From positions 1-64,000 of the forward strand of contig PKRC01000006.1 in assembly GCA_017577715.1 (NCBI GenBank): DNA of 64,000 nucleotides, read 5' to 3'. The translations under genes and the position numbers were made by a program. The stretch comes from Clostridia bacterium. Lineage in GTDB: Bacteria; Bacillota; Clostridia; Caldicoprobacterales; Caldicoprobacteraceae. Under the pieces are notes generated by a model, which was not told the origin of the DNA, searched no databases, and was given only the letters and a program-made list of their open reading frames with translations. Positions 26,787 through 35,493 of the stretch are shown here, in pieces; the first letter of the stretch is position 1, and each line of letters begins with the position of its first letter.

Positions 26787-26867
26787 TTACGCTTTTATAG
26801 CTCCTGTAGTCATTCCCGCAATTATCTTTTTTATTGAAGAAAATGAATAAAAGTAAATTCTACATTG
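26787..26867 (-). pseudogene. C-terminal remnant of an ABC sugar permease
   Basis: A 26-codon minus-strand frame between two stops ends in IKKIIAGMTTGAIKA, the shape of the C-terminus of CUT1-type sugar ABC permeases (inner-membrane components that end in QK-x-I/F-x-x-G-x-T-x-GA-x-KG). No start or transmembrane part remains upstream. I infer that a permease gene once preceded the rhamnosidase gene and was deleted. The match is short, so chance is possible. Confidence 0.4.
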
Positions 26868-27351
26868 TTAAATATCTACCCATAAAATTATAAAGATCCA
26901 GTTGCACGGTTATATTTATTCTATAAATTTCTACACATAAAAATCAAATTGCCAATTATTGTTATTGTATATTATTGTTACTGTATATTGATATTTTTTG
27001 ATATAATAATGTGTCATGTATGAAAAGAAAGAGATTTAACATACAAAAAAATGAACCTCTCAGGAAAATATTAAATCAAACTATCAACAAAATCATAACC
27101 ATTAGGAAAACTAGTAACATCTAGATCTCCATTAACATTAAGTATAACAAAAGGCAGAGAACAAAATATGTTCGCTTTCTGTCATGTAAACAACCATAAC
27201 TAAATATGAGTCATATTCCCTTAACCTTATTTAGCTACTAGGAAAATTTTCAACCCTCTTAAAAAGTCTTTTCTAAATAATAGGAGAAGGCCCTGCTTCA
27301 TCCATCAGCAAGGCCAGCTATAAATTGCTGATGTCCACAGGTAATAACCCT
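26868..27351. other. AT-rich intergenic region, no supported gene
   Basis: About 480 nt of low-complexity AT-rich sequence (for example TTATTGTTATTGTATATTAT) between the permease remnant and rhaI. A hairpin on the minus strand (GGCCTTGCTG...CAGGGCC, about 27288-27316) follows rhaI and may terminate it, although no clean T-run follows. No intact coding frame is visible. Confidence 0.45.
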
Positions 27352-28572
27352 TTACTCCCAGCCTTTTCCGCCTATGCCCCTTTCCAAAATCTTCTCTCCA
27401 TAGCCGCTTTCCAGATAAGCCTTCATGGGATCAGGCGCTAAGCCCATTTCTTCGCGTACGGCCTCAAGTAAAGGTGTTACGTCACATTCAAAGGCCTCGC
27501 GCACTGCAGCCTCCGCTGCCATCACGTCATTGCGCATTTGCGCCTCCTTCAATACCTGGCGGTTTACCAGCAAAGCCTTGGCGTATGCCGTCTGTACGTT
27601 CAATACCGAGCGGATCATGGCAGGTATCTTGGGCTCTATGTTGTGGCTTTGGTCAATCATATAGGCTATGTTCTCGGCCGTCTTAGCCGTCTTGGGATCA
27701 AGGCTAGCGGCCACCAGCTCGTTGAAGATCAGGAACAGCTCATAGGGATTGATGGAACCAACGATCAAATCGTCATCGGCATATTTCTTGTTGTTAAAAT
27801 GGAAACCACCGATCTTACCTTCATCCAGCAGGAAGGCCACAATGTGTTCTACGTTGGTCCCCAGCGGATGATGTCCCAGGTCCACCAGCACCTGAGCCTT
27901 TTCGCCAAGCTTCATAGCAAATGCATAAGCCATCCCCCAATCGGCTATATCGGTGTGGTAAAAGGCTGGCTCGAAAAATTTATATTCAATTAAAAGCCTC
28001 ATATCGCTGTCCATGGCGTTGACCACCTCAAACAGCGCCTCTTCAAGCCAGTTCTTGCGTGCGCGCATATCCCCCTGTCCGGGATAATTGGTTCCGTCAG
28101 CAAGCCACAGGCTGATTATCTTGGAATCCACCTTCCGCGCAATCTCTATGCATTCCATGATATGATCTATGGCCTTTCTCCTTATAGCAGGATCGACATT
28201 GGTAAGGCTTCCAAATTTATAATCATCTTCCTGGAATAAGTTAGGGTTGACTGCTCCAATCTTGAGCCCAAGGCTAGCTGCATACTCCTTAACCTTTTCA
28301 AAATCATCCACTTTATCCCATGGGATGTGGATAGCCACGGTAGGGCACATCCCAGTGAACTTGTGCACCTGAGCGGCATCTTCCAGCTTTTCAAACAGGT
28401 CTCTGGGTACTCCCCTCTGCTTGAAAACCTTAAACCTTGTGCCCGAATCTCCATATCCCCAGGAAGGAGTCTCAACTTTAAAGCTTTTGAGCCTCTCCTT
28501 TACCCATTCTACATCTATACCCCTATCTTTCTGCCTCTGCTCCCACAAGACATACATTTGATCTCTTGTCAT
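27352..28572 (-). CDS. rhaI: L-rhamnose isomerase (RhaI type, xylose-isomerase-like TIM barrel)
   Basis: A 406-aa isomerase converting L-rhamnose to L-rhamnulose. It belongs to the RhaI group of Gram-positive bacteria, Thermotoga and Pseudomonas stutzeri, not the E. coli RhaA group. Evidence: the N-terminal SWGYGDSGTRFKVF, GMCPTVAIHIPWDKV, KIISLWLADGTNYPGQGDMR, and metal-binding positions around LLIEYKFFEPAFYHTD, LVDLGHHPLGTNVEHI and GGFHFNNKKYADDDL. It follows the ASRT-family gene by about 150 nt in the operon led by rhamnulokinase. Confidence 0.93.
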   Translation of the reverse strand: MTRDQMYVLWEQRQKDRGIDVEWVKERLKSFKVETPSWGYGDSGTRFKVFKQRGVPRDLFEKLEDAAQVHKFTGMCPTVAIHIPWDKVDDFEKVKEYAASLGLKIGAVNPNLFQEDDYKFGSLTNVDPAIRRKAIDHIMECIEIARKVDSKIISLWLADGTNYPGQGDMRARKNWLEEALFEVVNAMDSDMRLLIEYKFFEPAFYHTDIADWGMAYAFAMKLGEKAQVLVDLGHHPLGTNVEHIVAFLLDEGKIGGFHFNNKKYADDDLIVGSINPYELFLIFNELVAASLDPKTAKTAENIAYMIDQSHNIEPKIPAMIRSVLNVQTAYAKALLVNRQVLKEAQMRNDVMAAEAAVREAFECDVTPLLEAVREEMGLAPDPMKAYLESGYGEKILERGIGGKGWE

Positions 28573-28721
28573 ACTCCCATTCTCCTTTCTATTAAAAATA
28601 GTTTTACAATTCTATAGTAGTGGACCTTTTTCACTTTCATAATAAGCATCTGTGCATATAAAATGCGTTTTCCAAACCTACACTTCGTCCATGGAAATTT
28701 CAAAAAATCAAAAAATCAAAG

Positions 28722-29108
28722 TCACTTAACGGGATACGCTATGGTGGTCATCAAAGCCATCTCCGCCTGTGTGGTATCCAGCCTGGAATATTGAACTATT
28801 ATGGGCTGGTCGCTCTCCACCATTATGGCATAAGGCACACCCTGGGGCACTCGGTTACCATTTACGTCCTTTATCTTGTCGAGGCGTATATGGTTGGTAC
28901 GCTCAGCTCTGCACACAGCATGAAACCCCCTCATGGGTTCCCGATCTTCGAAATACAACGTGAGGGTTATATGAGCATCTTCCTTTCCTGGATTGAGGAC
29001 GCATACCGCTTCGTGGCTCACATAATGCCCTGGGCTGCTTATGGGGGGATAATAACAATCTGGTATGTACCACACCTTAGCACCAATATTTTGACTAGTA
29101 CCCATCAA
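28722..29108 (-). CDS. Sensory rhodopsin transducer (ASRT) family protein
   Basis: A 128-aa single-domain protein, rich in beta strands, resembling the Anabaena sensory rhodopsin transducer family (PF07100): VWYIPDCYYPP, SHEAVCVLNPGKEDAHITLTLYFEDREP, NHIRLDKIKD, VPYAIMVESDQPIIVQYSRLD. The family was first met as a rhodopsin partner but is mostly found in carbohydrate-use operons of Firmicutes and Thermotogae and is thought to bind small molecules such as sugars. Here it sits 17 nt after rhaB and before rhaI, which supports a rhamnose-related binding or regulatory role. No DNA-binding motif is obvious. No rhodopsin gene is in the window. Confidence 0.8.
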   Translation of the reverse strand: MMGTSQNIGAKVWYIPDCYYPPISSPGHYVSHEAVCVLNPGKEDAHITLTLYFEDREPMRGFHAVCRAERTNHIRLDKIKDVNGNRVPQGVPYAIMVESDQPIIVQYSRLDTTQAEMALMTTIAYPVK

Positions 29109-29125
29109 ACTACCCTCCCTTCATA

Positions 29126-30598
29126 TTATAAAACTTTCAAGAACCTTTCATAAGCCTCATCCCATACCTCCACATCTTGAGGCAGGTAATCTACCGTTGG
29201 AAAAGAATCCCTGATAACCTGCCTAATTTCATGAAGGTTGGACACTTCACCTAGAGCTTTGGCCTGCATCATCAGATTGCCTATAGCAGTTGCCTCTGTA
29301 GGTCCGCAAATCACAGGCTTATTTATGGCATTGGCGGTAAACTGATTGAGCAGCTTATCCTTGGTCCCACCGCCTACTATGTGGAGAACCTTAAGGGGCT
29401 TCTTTAAAATCTTTTCCAGCCTTTCGATGGTCCAGCGGTACTTCAAGGCAAGGCTCTCATAGACGCAGCGCAAAATTTCGCCCTTGGTCTGAGGCACCTC
29501 TTGCCCGGTCCTGCTACAGAAGTTTTGAATGGCCTGCGGCATATTGCTGGGAGCATAAAAATCATCACAGTCAGGATCGATAAATGCCTTAAAGGGCTGG
29601 CTATTCCTTGCCATCTCTTCAAGCTGCGCAAAGCTATAAACCTCGCCCTGACGATCCCATACGCGCTTGCATTCCTGAATGATCCAGAGCCCCATGATGT
29701 TCTTCAAAAATCTATAGGTGTTGTCAGCTCCGCCCTCGTTGGTATAATTCCACTGCAGCGCCTGCTCATTTATGATGGGTTCCTTCACCTCTACCCCCAT
29801 CAAGGACCATGTGCCGCTGCTCAAATATACATAGTCTTCCTCTATGGCAGGAACAGCTACTACGGCTGAACCGGTATCGTGGGTAGCCACTGCTACTACC
29901 GGTACCCTACCTATATTTAGCTCCTCGGCTATAGATGGGGAAATATTACCTCTTACCGTTCCGGGCTGCTGTATGGTGGTAAATATGTTATCGGGTAAGC
30001 CCAATGCCTTCATGAGTTCAGTGCACCAGGTTCTGCTGCGTGCCTCAACAAGCTGGGTGGTAGAAGCATTGGTGTATTCAGTGGACTTTTCGCCCGTCAG
30101 AAAATAAGCGAGTAAATCAGGCATAAGCAACAGCGTATCGGCTTTTTCTAAAATAGGGGAGTTTCTCTCCTTAAGGGCAAGAAGCTGGTAAATGGTATTG
30201 AACTTTTGAAATGCTATGCCGGTATAATTGTAAATTTGTTCTCTGGGGACAACCGCAAAGGCTTTTTCCATCATGCCCTCGGTCTGACTATCACGATAAT
30301 GGTATGGATTCCCCAGCAGTTCCCCCGACGAATCTAAAAGACCAAAATCCACTGCCCATGTATCGATGCCTATTGAGGATAGCTGGCCATTAACATTGTG
30401 GGCAAATTTTAACAATCCTTGCTTCATCTCCCAAAAAAGCCTCAATATGTCCCAGTATGTATGCCCCCCAATTTTTACCGGATCATTGGAAAAGCGGTGT
30501 ATTTCCTCAATCGATAGCTTCTTGCCGTCAAAGCGCCCTAAAATAGCCCTTCCGCTGCTGGCTCCAAAGTCAAATGCCAGTAAATTTAAAGTTTTCAT
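29126..30598 (-). CDS. rhaB: Rhamnulokinase
   Basis: A 490-aa FGGY-family sugar kinase that phosphorylates L-rhamnulose at O1. Evidence: N-terminal phosphate-binding LLAFDFGASSGRAILGRFDG, HRFSNDPVKIGGHTYWDILRLF (typical RhaB), SIGIDTWAVDFGLLD, ATHDTGSAVVAVPA, YLSSGTWSLMGVE, and the late HIVGGGTKDKLLNQFTANA adenine-site motif. The ATG at 30598 has GGAGG 11 nt upstream; the frame is open 16 codons further. It is the first gene of the rhaB-ASRT-rhaI operon. The next pathway enzyme, rhamnulose-1-phosphate aldolase, is not in the window. Confidence 0.95.
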   Translation of the reverse strand: MKTLNLLAFDFGASSGRAILGRFDGKKLSIEEIHRFSNDPVKIGGHTYWDILRLFWEMKQGLLKFAHNVNGQLSSIGIDTWAVDFGLLDSSGELLGNPYHYRDSQTEGMMEKAFAVVPREQIYNYTGIAFQKFNTIYQLLALKERNSPILEKADTLLLMPDLLAYFLTGEKSTEYTNASTTQLVEARSRTWCTELMKALGLPDNIFTTIQQPGTVRGNISPSIAEELNIGRVPVVAVATHDTGSAVVAVPAIEEDYVYLSSGTWSLMGVEVKEPIINEQALQWNYTNEGGADNTYRFLKNIMGLWIIQECKRVWDRQGEVYSFAQLEEMARNSQPFKAFIDPDCDDFYAPSNMPQAIQNFCSRTGQEVPQTKGEILRCVYESLALKYRWTIERLEKILKKPLKVLHIVGGGTKDKLLNQFTANAINKPVICGPTEATAIGNLMMQAKALGEVSNLHEIRQVIRDSFPTVDYLPQDVEVWDEAYERFLKVL

Positions 30599-31009
30599 GG
30601 CATAACATTCCTCCTTTTCTCCATGTAATATTAATAATATAAACAATTAATCATCTACAAAAGTGGTGCCTTTGTGAAAAAGTTTGGGCTATCTGAACAA
30701 TAAACTCGCCCAGCTACTTCAAGGTATTTATATTTTGAACCGCAATCCATCTCCAATTTTCTAATTCATAGATGAAATTTTATTTCAAATAGGACAATAA
30801 AAATAACACAAACCTAACAAGCTATTGTTAAACCTGTAGCTATATCTTTAAAAAAATACCACAGAAGTATTACGTTTAATATTATACCAAATTGGATATT
30901 AATATCAAAATATATTTTCAAAATTTTTATTTTTTTGTCAGAAAAATGCTAAATATAAACACAATATATGTTCAAAATTAAGCAAAAAAATACATATATG
31001 ATAAAGAGA
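30599..31009. other. Intergenic region upstream of rhaB
   Basis: About 410 nt, strongly AT-rich, without a coding frame of note. It must hold the rhaB promoter, but I see no element clear enough to call and no convincing catabolite-repression (cre) site. Confidence 0.4.
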
Positions 31010-32179
31010 TTACACCTTTATTTCTCCCGCCTTTTGCAGCGCTGTTTTGGTAATCACCGGGCCAACCAACTCGTATACTACAGTTGCGGCCAAAATTATG
31101 GTTCTTATGGCTATACCTTGTGCTCCCAGCTGGGATTGCGCCAGCATGGACAAACCTATAGCCACACCGGCCTGGGGTATTAACGTAAAGCCCAAATACC
31201 TGCTTACGTTCTTTGGATAGCGTACTATCTTGCATCCCAGCCACGCTCCCAGCATCTTGCCGACAACTCTTACGAATATATATGCCATTCCCACAAGGCC
31301 TACCCGCATAAGCACGCTAATATCCAAATCAGCCCCCGATGCTGTAAAGAATGCGACAAACAGCGGCGGAGTTATCCTGTCAATTATTGAAAGCAACCTG
31401 TTACTTTTATGCCCTGCATTGGCCGTCACACTCCCCAGCATCATGCAGGCCAACAACGTAGAAACATTGAAAAATTCCGCTATTCCAGCGGTAAAGAGTA
31501 TCATTGCAGTTGTCATGCTCAAAAGCTCGTCTTCACCCCTTGCCCTGCCGGCTATGAATACCAGTACCAGGCCAAGAACTCCTCCTATTATTAGTGCAAA
31601 GGCTATTTCCCATAGGGACATCAATACGGTCTGCCAGAGGGAAACCTTCTCGGGGCTTATAAGCTGTTTGGCAAATGCCATGCACAAACCAAAAGCGATT
31701 ATTCCCGTTGCGTCGTCCATAGCCACTACGCCCAGCAGAGTATCAACCAAAGGCCCTTTCGCATTATACTGCCTTATGACCATAATGGTAGCAGCAGGGG
31801 CTGTAGCAGCAGCAATGGCTCCCAGCACAATGCTGAAAGCCACAGGCTGTCTTAAGACAAAGCTCATAAACAGAGAAACCAGTACAACAGCACCCAGCGA
31901 TTCCAATACCGTAATTATCATTATATTTTTTCCAGTTTTCCTTATTAGGTTTAAACTGAACTGGCTTCCGATGCTATAAGCAATAAACCCCAGCGCCATT
32001 TCCGAAATGATATCGAATTTGGACACCACATCCTTGGGTATCAGTTTCAATAAATATGGTCCCACGACGATCCCGGCCAGAATATATCCCGTGACGTTTG
32101 GCAGCTTAACTTTGGATACCAGCCTCGCTCCCAATAATCCCGCGAAAAGCAGTGTGGCGACATAGTACAATGCATGCAT
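31010..32179 (-). CDS. Cation:proton antiporter, CPA2/Kef type (membrane domain only)
   Basis: A 389-aa protein of about 11-12 membrane segments: LLFAGLLGARLVSKVKLPNV, GYILAGIVVGPYLLKLIPKD, GFIAYSIGSQFSL, the ALGAIAAATAPAATIMVIRQ-like core, and VAMDDATGIIAFGL, which contains the conserved Asp pair region of Na+(K+)/H+ exchangers. It lacks the C-terminal TrkA-N (RCK) regulatory domains of KefB/C. The PII-like gene 39 nt upstream may supply the regulatory function instead (inference). Ion specificity cannot be told. Confidence 0.9.
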   Translation of the reverse strand: MHALYYVATLLFAGLLGARLVSKVKLPNVTGYILAGIVVGPYLLKLIPKDVVSKFDIISEMALGFIAYSIGSQFSLNLIRKTGKNIMIITVLESLGAVVLVSLFMSFVLRQPVAFSIVLGAIAAATAPAATIMVIRQYNAKGPLVDTLLGVVAMDDATGIIAFGLCMAFAKQLISPEKVSLWQTVLMSLWEIAFALIIGGVLGLVLVFIAGRARGEDELLSMTTAMILFTAGIAEFFNVSTLLACMMLGSVTANAGHKSNRLLSIIDRITPPLFVAFFTASGADLDISVLMRVGLVGMAYIFVRVVGKMLGAWLGCKIVRYPKNVSRYLGFTLIPQAGVAIGLSMLAQSQLGAQGIAIRTIILAATVVYELVGPVITKTALQKAGEIKV

Positions 32180-32218
32180 ATCCTGAACACCTTCTCCTTT
32201 TAGGTTTTATCAGCAATT

Positions 32219-32560
32219 TTATTCTGCAATGCCTTCAACGTAGTTGACGGGGACGGTAAAGAGTATTCCAACCCCCGGCTTGTTCAGATCTCCCACCTCT
32301 TTTTTGATTACATCTATGGCCAGCGGAACCTGCTCATCCTTGAGAACTACAAAAATGGTCTTATTATATGGGTAGCTTTCATTTATAATCATCCTCATAG
32401 AAGCAAATATGGGTATATTGCTCAGCTTATCCTCTCCCAAAACCCTTGCCATGCCCATGCTGTCTATAACGGTTGCACCTTTTATCCCCACATCGAGAAA
32501 ACCCTCCAGGATGCCCTCAAGGCAATCTGCCTTGTTTAATATGAATACCAAAACCTGCAT
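32219..32560 (-). CDS. PII-like nitrogen-regulator-fold protein
   Basis: A 113-aa protein of PII/CutA-like ferredoxin fold: VLVFILNKADCLEGILEGFL at the first strand/helix, GATVIDSMGMARVL, then a T-loop-like stretch (GEDKLSNIPIFASMRMIIN) and FVVLKDEQVPLAIDVIKKEV with a short C-terminal strand. It lacks the uridylylated RGxxYxG T-loop of GlnB/GlnK. PII-like paralogues often sit beside transporters and gate them in response to nucleotides; this one directly precedes an antiporter that lacks its own regulatory domain. The ATG at 32560 gives a 7-nt spacing to GGGGG; the upstream ATG (32566) is too close. Confidence 0.75.
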   Translation of the reverse strand: MQVLVFILNKADCLEGILEGFLDVGIKGATVIDSMGMARVLGEDKLSNIPIFASMRMIINESYPYNKTIFVVLKDEQVPLAIDVIKKEVGDLNKPGVGILFTVPVNYVEGIAE

Positions 32561-32575
32561 AATCATACCCCCATT

Positions 32576-33154
32576 CTAGTTCAGCTCGTCCAGCGTCAAC
32601 GAAAAGCTGGGCACGAAGTGTTCCATGAAATACTTAACCTCCGGATAATCCATTTGGTCTATCTGGGCCTTTATGGCCTTCATGGCTTTTGAAAACTCCT
32701 GATTGCCTGCCTTTATCTCTTCAACGCATTTTAGATATGCACATATCTTATCGGCTGCCTTGACTATTCTCCAGTGCTCGGTATCCTTCTCCTCAATAAA
32801 AAACAAATCCCTATATTCATTCCTTAGCTCTTCGGGCAACATATCCAGCAGCTTTTTAGCGGCAATCCTTTCTATTTCCTTATATGCCCTGCATATCTCG
32901 GGATTAAAGTATTTTATAGGGGTGGCCAAATCGCCGGTTATCACCTCCGAGGCCTCATGAAACACCGCCAGGGTCGCTACCCTCTCTGGATCAACCTTGC
33001 CACCGAAAAACTTGTTTTTTATAACCGCCAATCCATGGGCAATCATGGCCACCTGCAGGCTGTGCTCCTGAATATTCTCCTGGCAGGTATTCCTCATAAG
33101 CCCCCATCGCTGTATGTACTTCATCCTGGAAAGATAAGCAAAAAAGTGGCTCAA
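32576..33154 (-). CDS. YfbR-like HD-domain 5'-deoxynucleotidase
   Basis: A 192-aa HD-superfamily phosphohydrolase like E. coli YfbR, which removes phosphate from deoxynucleoside 5'-monophosphates. Conserved parts: MKYIQRWGLMRNTCQENIQE with HSLQVAMIAHGLA (first metal His) and EVITGDLATPIKYFNPEI. The HD doublet itself reads HE (VFHEASE), a conservative change at a metal ligand. The start is TTG with GGAGG 8 nt upstream. It is followed at 10-15 nt by the PII-like gene, probably one operon. Confidence 0.87.
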   Translation of the reverse strand: MSHFFAYLSRMKYIQRWGLMRNTCQENIQEHSLQVAMIAHGLAVIKNKFFGGKVDPERVATLAVFHEASEVITGDLATPIKYFNPEICRAYKEIERIAAKKLLDMLPEELRNEYRDLFFIEEKDTEHWRIVKAADKICAYLKCVEEIKAGNQEFSKAMKAIKAQIDQMDYPEVKYFMEHFVPSFSLTLDELN

Positions 33155-33309
33155 TTGAAATTCCTCCCAAGCACTATAAGATTTCTTATATCATTTCCTC
33201 ATTTACCATTTTAGCATAGCTCTTCCTTAAATCAAATCCTTGCGTGGAATAAAATCCCCTACCCTAACAAATACTTACCTAATAAATAACAATAAAAGGA
33301 GTGATACGT

Positions 33310-34613
33310 GTGTCATTGATGAAATACCTATACAGCCGACTGCTAGATCAACTGCTGGAAAAGATGAGCGATATGAAGATGATCAAAGTGCCCTGGCTGG
33401 TAGACAACTATTCTTTCTTGAAATTCATGGGAATTGCCGAACGAGCAAAAAACGGACAGCCCCTCATGCAACCATTAGGTTCCACCCTCAACTTCAAAGA
33501 TTTTCAGGACCTGATGTTCATCCCGAATATGTTTCCAACCCCTGATGGCACCCAAATGGATACCCAGGTGGCGATAGGTAAAAACGCCAAAAAGCCCCTG
33601 ATACTCCCCGTACCATTCATGATAGCGGGCATGGCTTACGGCGCATCCGTAAGCCTTCCGGTCAAAATAGCCTTAGCTAGAGCCTCGGCATCCATAGGAA
33701 CCGCCACCAATTCCGGCGAGGCGGGCTTTTTGCAAAAAGAGCGCGACATAGCCAAACTTTACGTGGTGCAGTACAACCGCGCCGGTTGGGGCAATGCGCC
33801 TGAAGAGCTCAAACAAGCAGATATGATCGAGATTAAGATGGGTCAGGGGGCCAGTGCTGGCGACGGATTTAAAATAGGCAATAAGCTTATCGGAGATGAA
33901 TTGCGAAAGCACTTAAAGCTTAAAGAGGGACAGGATGCCGTGATGCCCGCACGGTTTCCCGATATAAACAACAGGGATGACCTTAAGCGCAAGGTAGATG
34001 AGCTGAGGAAGTTAACCGGTGGCGTACCCATAGCCATCAAAATTGCAGCCGGGAACATTGAACAGGATCTGGATACCGTCCTATACGCCGGAGCCGATGC
34101 TGTGGTAATTGACGGTGCACAGGGCGAAACAGCTGGGAGCGCTGAGATAACCATCAACAATTTCGGCATCCCCACCCTATATGCTCTTGTGCGAGCGGTG
34201 GAATACCTGGAAAAGAATAATTGCAGGGATAGGATATCCCTGATCATGACTGGAGGCTTCAGAGACAGCGGTGACATGCTAAAAGCCATAGCTCTGGGAG
34301 CTGACGCCTTCTACATCGGCTATCCAGTGGCCATTGCAGCCATATACACGCAGCTCAATAAATTGCCCGCCGGAGCAAGCCCAACCGACCTTTACCTTTA
34401 CACCGGCAAATATACCGAGCTGCTCGATATAGATGAAACAGCCAACTGCGCCAGCAACTTCTTGAAAGCCTTACGGGAAGAGATGGATATCGCCCTGCGC
34501 TGCCTCGGAAAAGCTCCATCCATCAGCTAAGCAAGGATGATCTGGTAGCCCTCATTCCCGAAATGGCGCAGATTACCGGAGTAAAGCTGGCATATAACGT
34601 GCACCCCATTTAA
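33310..34613 (+). CDS. FMN-binding glutamate synthase domain protein, frameshifted near the C-terminus
   Basis: An FMN barrel protein related to the central/FMN domain of glutamate synthase large subunits: LPVPFMIAGMAYGASVSLPV, TNSGEAGFLQKERD, IEIKMGQGASAGDGFKIG, AGADAVVIDGAQGETAGSAE and LIMTGGFRDSGDMLKAIALG. The reading frame from 33310 stops at 34530, but the -1 frame continues from the AAAA at about 34509-34512 for 33 more codons (IHQLSKDDLVALIPEMAQIT, then GVKLAYNVHPI) to 34613. That tail looks like the conserved C-terminus of the family, so a one-base deletion, a sequencing error or ribosomal slippage is likely. GTG 33310 is 8 nt after AAAGGAG. No glutaminase domain or small subunit is nearby, so its electron donor and substrate are unknown. 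Confidence 0.82.
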
Positions 34614-34727
34614 ATCGATTTTCCAACAAGCTATGTGATTATGCGTCAATTCATCCACTTGCTGGATTTATGAAATTAAGCAGCCGAAAAGCTGAAAATT
34701 AATGGAATATTTTTTAACGGGAGCATA

Positions 34728-34756
34728 TTGCCTCCCAAATTTTTTTTTGATAGAAT
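34728..34756 (+). promoter_or_regulatory. Sigma-A promoter of the THF riboswitch-folT transcript
   Basis: TTGCCT (34728-34733), a 17-nt spacer including a T-run, and TAGAAT (34751-34756), about 30 nt before the riboswitch. Confidence 0.65.
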
Positions 34757-34787
34757 GGAGCGAAAATAACTACCGAGTAAAAGGATA

Positions 34788-34884
34788 GGCAGAGTAGGTG
34801 CTGCGCGTTAAGTGCCAGGGGATGGGATGTTGCCCCTGGACGAAAGGCTTAAATGGCCTGCGATGCAGTACCGCATCCGCTGCC
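34788..34884 (+). ncRNA. Tetrahydrofolate (THF) riboswitch
   Basis: The segment matches the THF-I class by order and sequence: closing stem GGCAG/CTGCC, GAGTAGGTG, GCGCGTTAAGTG, GGGATGTTG, ACGAAAGG and CCGCATCCG. These are the conserved blocks of the class, which controls folate transport and synthesis genes in Clostridia. Downstream, complementary TTCTCTTT and AAAGAGAA arms flank the sequence just before the folT ribosome site (AAAGGAGGT), suggesting control of translation initiation. Confidence 0.9.
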
Positions 34885-34963
34885 ACCTGGTATGAGAGAA
34901 GGCATTTCGTTCTCTTTAAGGTGGCATTCTCTGCCATCTAAAAGAGAAAGGAGGTGCTTTTTT

Positions 34964-35491
34964 ATGGAAAGCCGCATAAGAAAAATGGCGTATACAGGGC
35001 TGTTTACCGCAATAAGCGTCATACTCACGCGCTTTTTTGCAGGTAATGTCAATATACTTGGCGTCTTCGCCTTGCGCCTCAGCTTCGGCGAGGTCCCCAT
35101 AATGTTAAGCGGCATTTTGCTGGGACCTGTATACGGAATAGCCTGCGGCGCCTTGTCCGACCTCATAGGATATGCCATCAGTCCGGTTGGTGGCCCCTAT
35201 TTTCCGGGATTTACCTTAACATCTGCTTTAACAGGGTTAATCCCCGGCTTGATGGCCAGGTACTATCGCAATTACTGGAACTGGTTCTTTGTAATAACCA
35301 TAGTTTCAGTTACAGCCGCAGTTTCCGTTCTGCTTAACACGCTGTGGCTGAGCCTCTTGCACGGTAAAGCATACCTGGCGCTGTTACCGCCCAGAATCAT
35401 TGGCAAAGCTCTTTTAATCCCCGCATATGTCATCATTTTAAAACTGGTTATCAAACACTCACAGCAAGTTTTCTATTTTACAAGGCAGTGA
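34964..35491 (+). CDS. folT: Folate ECF transporter S component FolT
   Basis: A 175-aa integral membrane protein with about five or six helices, the specificity subunit of an energy-coupling-factor folate transporter. Evidence: RIRKMAYTGLFTAISVILTR, LRLSFGEVPIMLSGILLGPV, YGIACGALSDLIGYAISPVG and PYFPGFTLTSALTGLIPGLM, which is the FolT pattern. The ATG at 34964 follows AAAGGAGG; the frame upstream of it runs through the riboswitch and is not coding. The THF riboswitch directly upstream supports folate as substrate. Shared EcfA/EcfT components are not in this window. Confidence 0.92.
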   Translation: MESRIRKMAYTGLFTAISVILTRFFAGNVNILGVFALRLSFGEVPIMLSGILLGPVYGIACGALSDLIGYAISPVGGPYFPGFTLTSALTGLIPGLMARYYRNYWNWFFVITIVSVTAAVSVLLNTLWLSLLHGKAYLALLPPRIIGKALLIPAYVIILKLVIKHSQQVFYFTRQ

Positions 35492-35493
35492 AC

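Noticed and set aside
34853..34963. Upstream extension of the folT frame
   Set aside because: It would translate the end of the THF riboswitch; the ATG at 34964 has a strong ribosome site and begins the known FolT N-terminus.
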